Notes under the pieces: model-generated
What the model was told of the DNA's origin: nothing
The model's input: only the letters and a program-made list of their open reading frames with translations
The model's database searches: none
Part shown: positions 62,501-64,000 of the stretch, piece by piece
How the letters are laid out: every line of letters starts with the position of its first letter
Position numbering within the stretch: the stretch's first letter is position 1
Translations under genes and position numbers: made by a program
Origin: Bryoerythrophyllum caledonicum
Taxonomy: Eukaryota > Streptophyta > Bryopsida > Pottiales > Pottiaceae
Length of the DNA stretch: 64,000 nt
Reading direction: 5' to 3'
Assembly: GCA_963971425.1 (NCBI GenBank)
Contig: OZ020519.1
Location: forward strand, 16,260,028 to 16,324,027

Positions 62501-64000
62501 TGTTTGCTTGTAAATATTGGGGTGATATTTCATGCACCTAGATGTTAGACCTCAATTGTGAAGTCATTGACGTTACACACAAAAGTAGTAAAGTAGTGAA
62601 GGTGTTGTGCACGTCAACAAAGGATAAAAATATTTTACATGTTCAAAGTAGTTGTAAAGGCCGGCTATCCCTTTGACACAGACGTGTGTATTAGTAGCCT
62701 GAAAGCATCAAAACTTGAGCACTTTGCCAAGCAGCTTGAGGCGGAGACAAAAAAAAAGAAATGGGTCCCCTAAAGGCATATGCACTCTTGGATGAATTGC
62801 GTCAGCTCATTATAAACATGAAAACCTTTGCAGTAGTAAAAAATGCAAAAGTGGCACTACAAGGGCGCCACGTCAGTGTTTTAGGCACTACCCAAACTGG
62901 AAGCCAAGTGCACAGTCGGGCTTCGGCACCAAATTAAACACTTGGCACAACATCTAGAACAAAGAAAAGTAATCTGCAAAACATAACGTCGACTTTGCTT
63001 ACAAAGAAGCAAGCATCAGCTAAGAAGGCGGAGACCTCATCCGGAAAGAATTTAAGCGTTCCCTAAGGCATTAAGAGCAGATTTCTTTGAGGCCTCAATT
63101 GCGTTAAAGATATCCGTGTATTGACCACATGTATTCTAATCATTATAGAACATGTCGCGACCCAAGGGGTGTATGGATCGATACTTCGCTAGACCGCCCT
63201 CGAACAGAGAGATATGGCAACAATTCTTGCACTAGAACCGAATCCTCTATGGCACCAACATGATGGTGCGACCAAGTTGGAAGTAATAGGACGTACTTGG
63301 ACAAATTAAGCATGAGCTTAATCAGGCTATCGTTAATGACGATAGTATACGTCGGGGTATATTCACCACCCAACTTATTAAAGAGATGGTTTGACAACGT
63401 CTTTTAGAAAATATCCTATTGAGTCCTAAGTTCCTTCATGTAGATTGTTCTAGCACCGACTTTATGCTCGGGAATCCTATTGCAATCCTTTTGACCTAAG
63501 ATCTTGATAAGGTACGTAGGACAATGGTGAAAATAATATTTTCATATCTGCAAGGTTGTAGATGCCATCATAGAACTGCATATCGTGATGGTGGCAAACT
63601 TAGACAACTTTGTGAGCAATTCAGCACACCATGGCTGCACTCTGACTAATTTAGGACCTACTATAGTGGACATCCTAGCCAAGTGTTTAGAGAAGTTAAG
63701 GTTTGTGAATCTTTTGGCCTACCACGCATGCTCATACGTGCATAGAATTCCATTGAGGTCGAGCACAACATTCAACTACCTGCCTTGGAAATCTTATGGG
63801 ACTCTAGGTATTTCTTCTACATTACTTGCACCACTTATTGATGCCTTGCAGACTTGGTTAGAAAATTCCAGGAGAAGAAGAATATTACTACAAATTCTAT
63901 AACAACATTTGTTCAAAAAATGTAGAACGAAAGACGTAAACGGTGAGGGGGAGTGTGGAGTGAAGATGTGTTGGGAAAAATACCTTGAGAACTTCATCAC
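62501..64000. other. Spacer to the window end, possible eroded coding pieces
   Basis: A short plus-strand stretch near 62645-62775 (KAGYPFDTDVCISSLKAS, LEHFAKQLEAETKKK) reads protein-like but has stops. Frames at 63143-63397 (minus) and 63585-63902 (plus) have no domain I can name. No RNA gene or repeat was recognised. Confidence 0.35.

Overview
This is nuclear DNA of a land plant. The evidence is GT-AG introns of about 100-700 nt, an RWA cell-wall O-acetylation gene, a CTF4/WDHD1 gene, a thylakoid-type small membrane protein with a transit-peptide-like N-terminus, two telobox-Myb genes, and copia, Helitron, PIF/Harbinger-like and piggyBac-like elements. The families and short introns suggest a non-seed plant (bryophyte-like), but this is inference. 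Only about 20 kb is ordinary gene space. The rest is accessory or repetitive.

Layout. 1-2783: broken Ty1/copia gag-pol (minus) split by an 839-bp TTAA-flanked element. 3255-6543: tandem pair of telobox-Myb genes (minus). 8373-11888: nine-exon CTF4/WDHD1-like gene (minus) whose exons join in one frame to 700 aa but lack the WD40 half. 14.3-33.3 kb: an unusual island. 34392-35686: chloroplast membrane protein gene. 37813-43312: RWA gene, 15 clear coding exons. 44366-45610: PIF/Harbinger-like element with TAA target duplication. 47.9-52.3 kb: decayed retroelement-like DNA with a 28-32 bp minisatellite. 54386-57333: Helitron Rep/helicase fragment split by a solo-LTR-like insertion with a 5-bp duplication. 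57.4-61.2 kb: AT-rich DNA. 61.25-62.27 kb: a second cluster of short palindromes. The rest shows no convincing genes.

The island (about 14328-33286) is the most interesting part. It carries 23 copies of a 17-bp imperfect palindrome (consensus RTCGGCGGSCNGCCGAY), and I saw none elsewhere in the window. The copies lie mostly inside introns or between coding blocks, often 52-100 nt upstream of a 3' splice site. The island holds a decayed DUF7869-type gene (VGHTHEDID family), an adjoining 418-aa ORF, a gene that looks like a ParB-like plus DNA-methyltransferase-like fusion, and four tandem divergent FCP1/NIF-type HAD domains that have lost the catalytic aspartates. Coding frames are interrupted mainly by TAG codons, which fits CAG-to-TAG decay at methylated CHG sites. 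I read the island as one old mobile or integrated unit, or several related ones, that spread with its own palindrome. A second unrelated palindrome (TTTAGCTCAAnTnGAGCTAAA) with the same clustered design lies at 61.25-62.27 kb.
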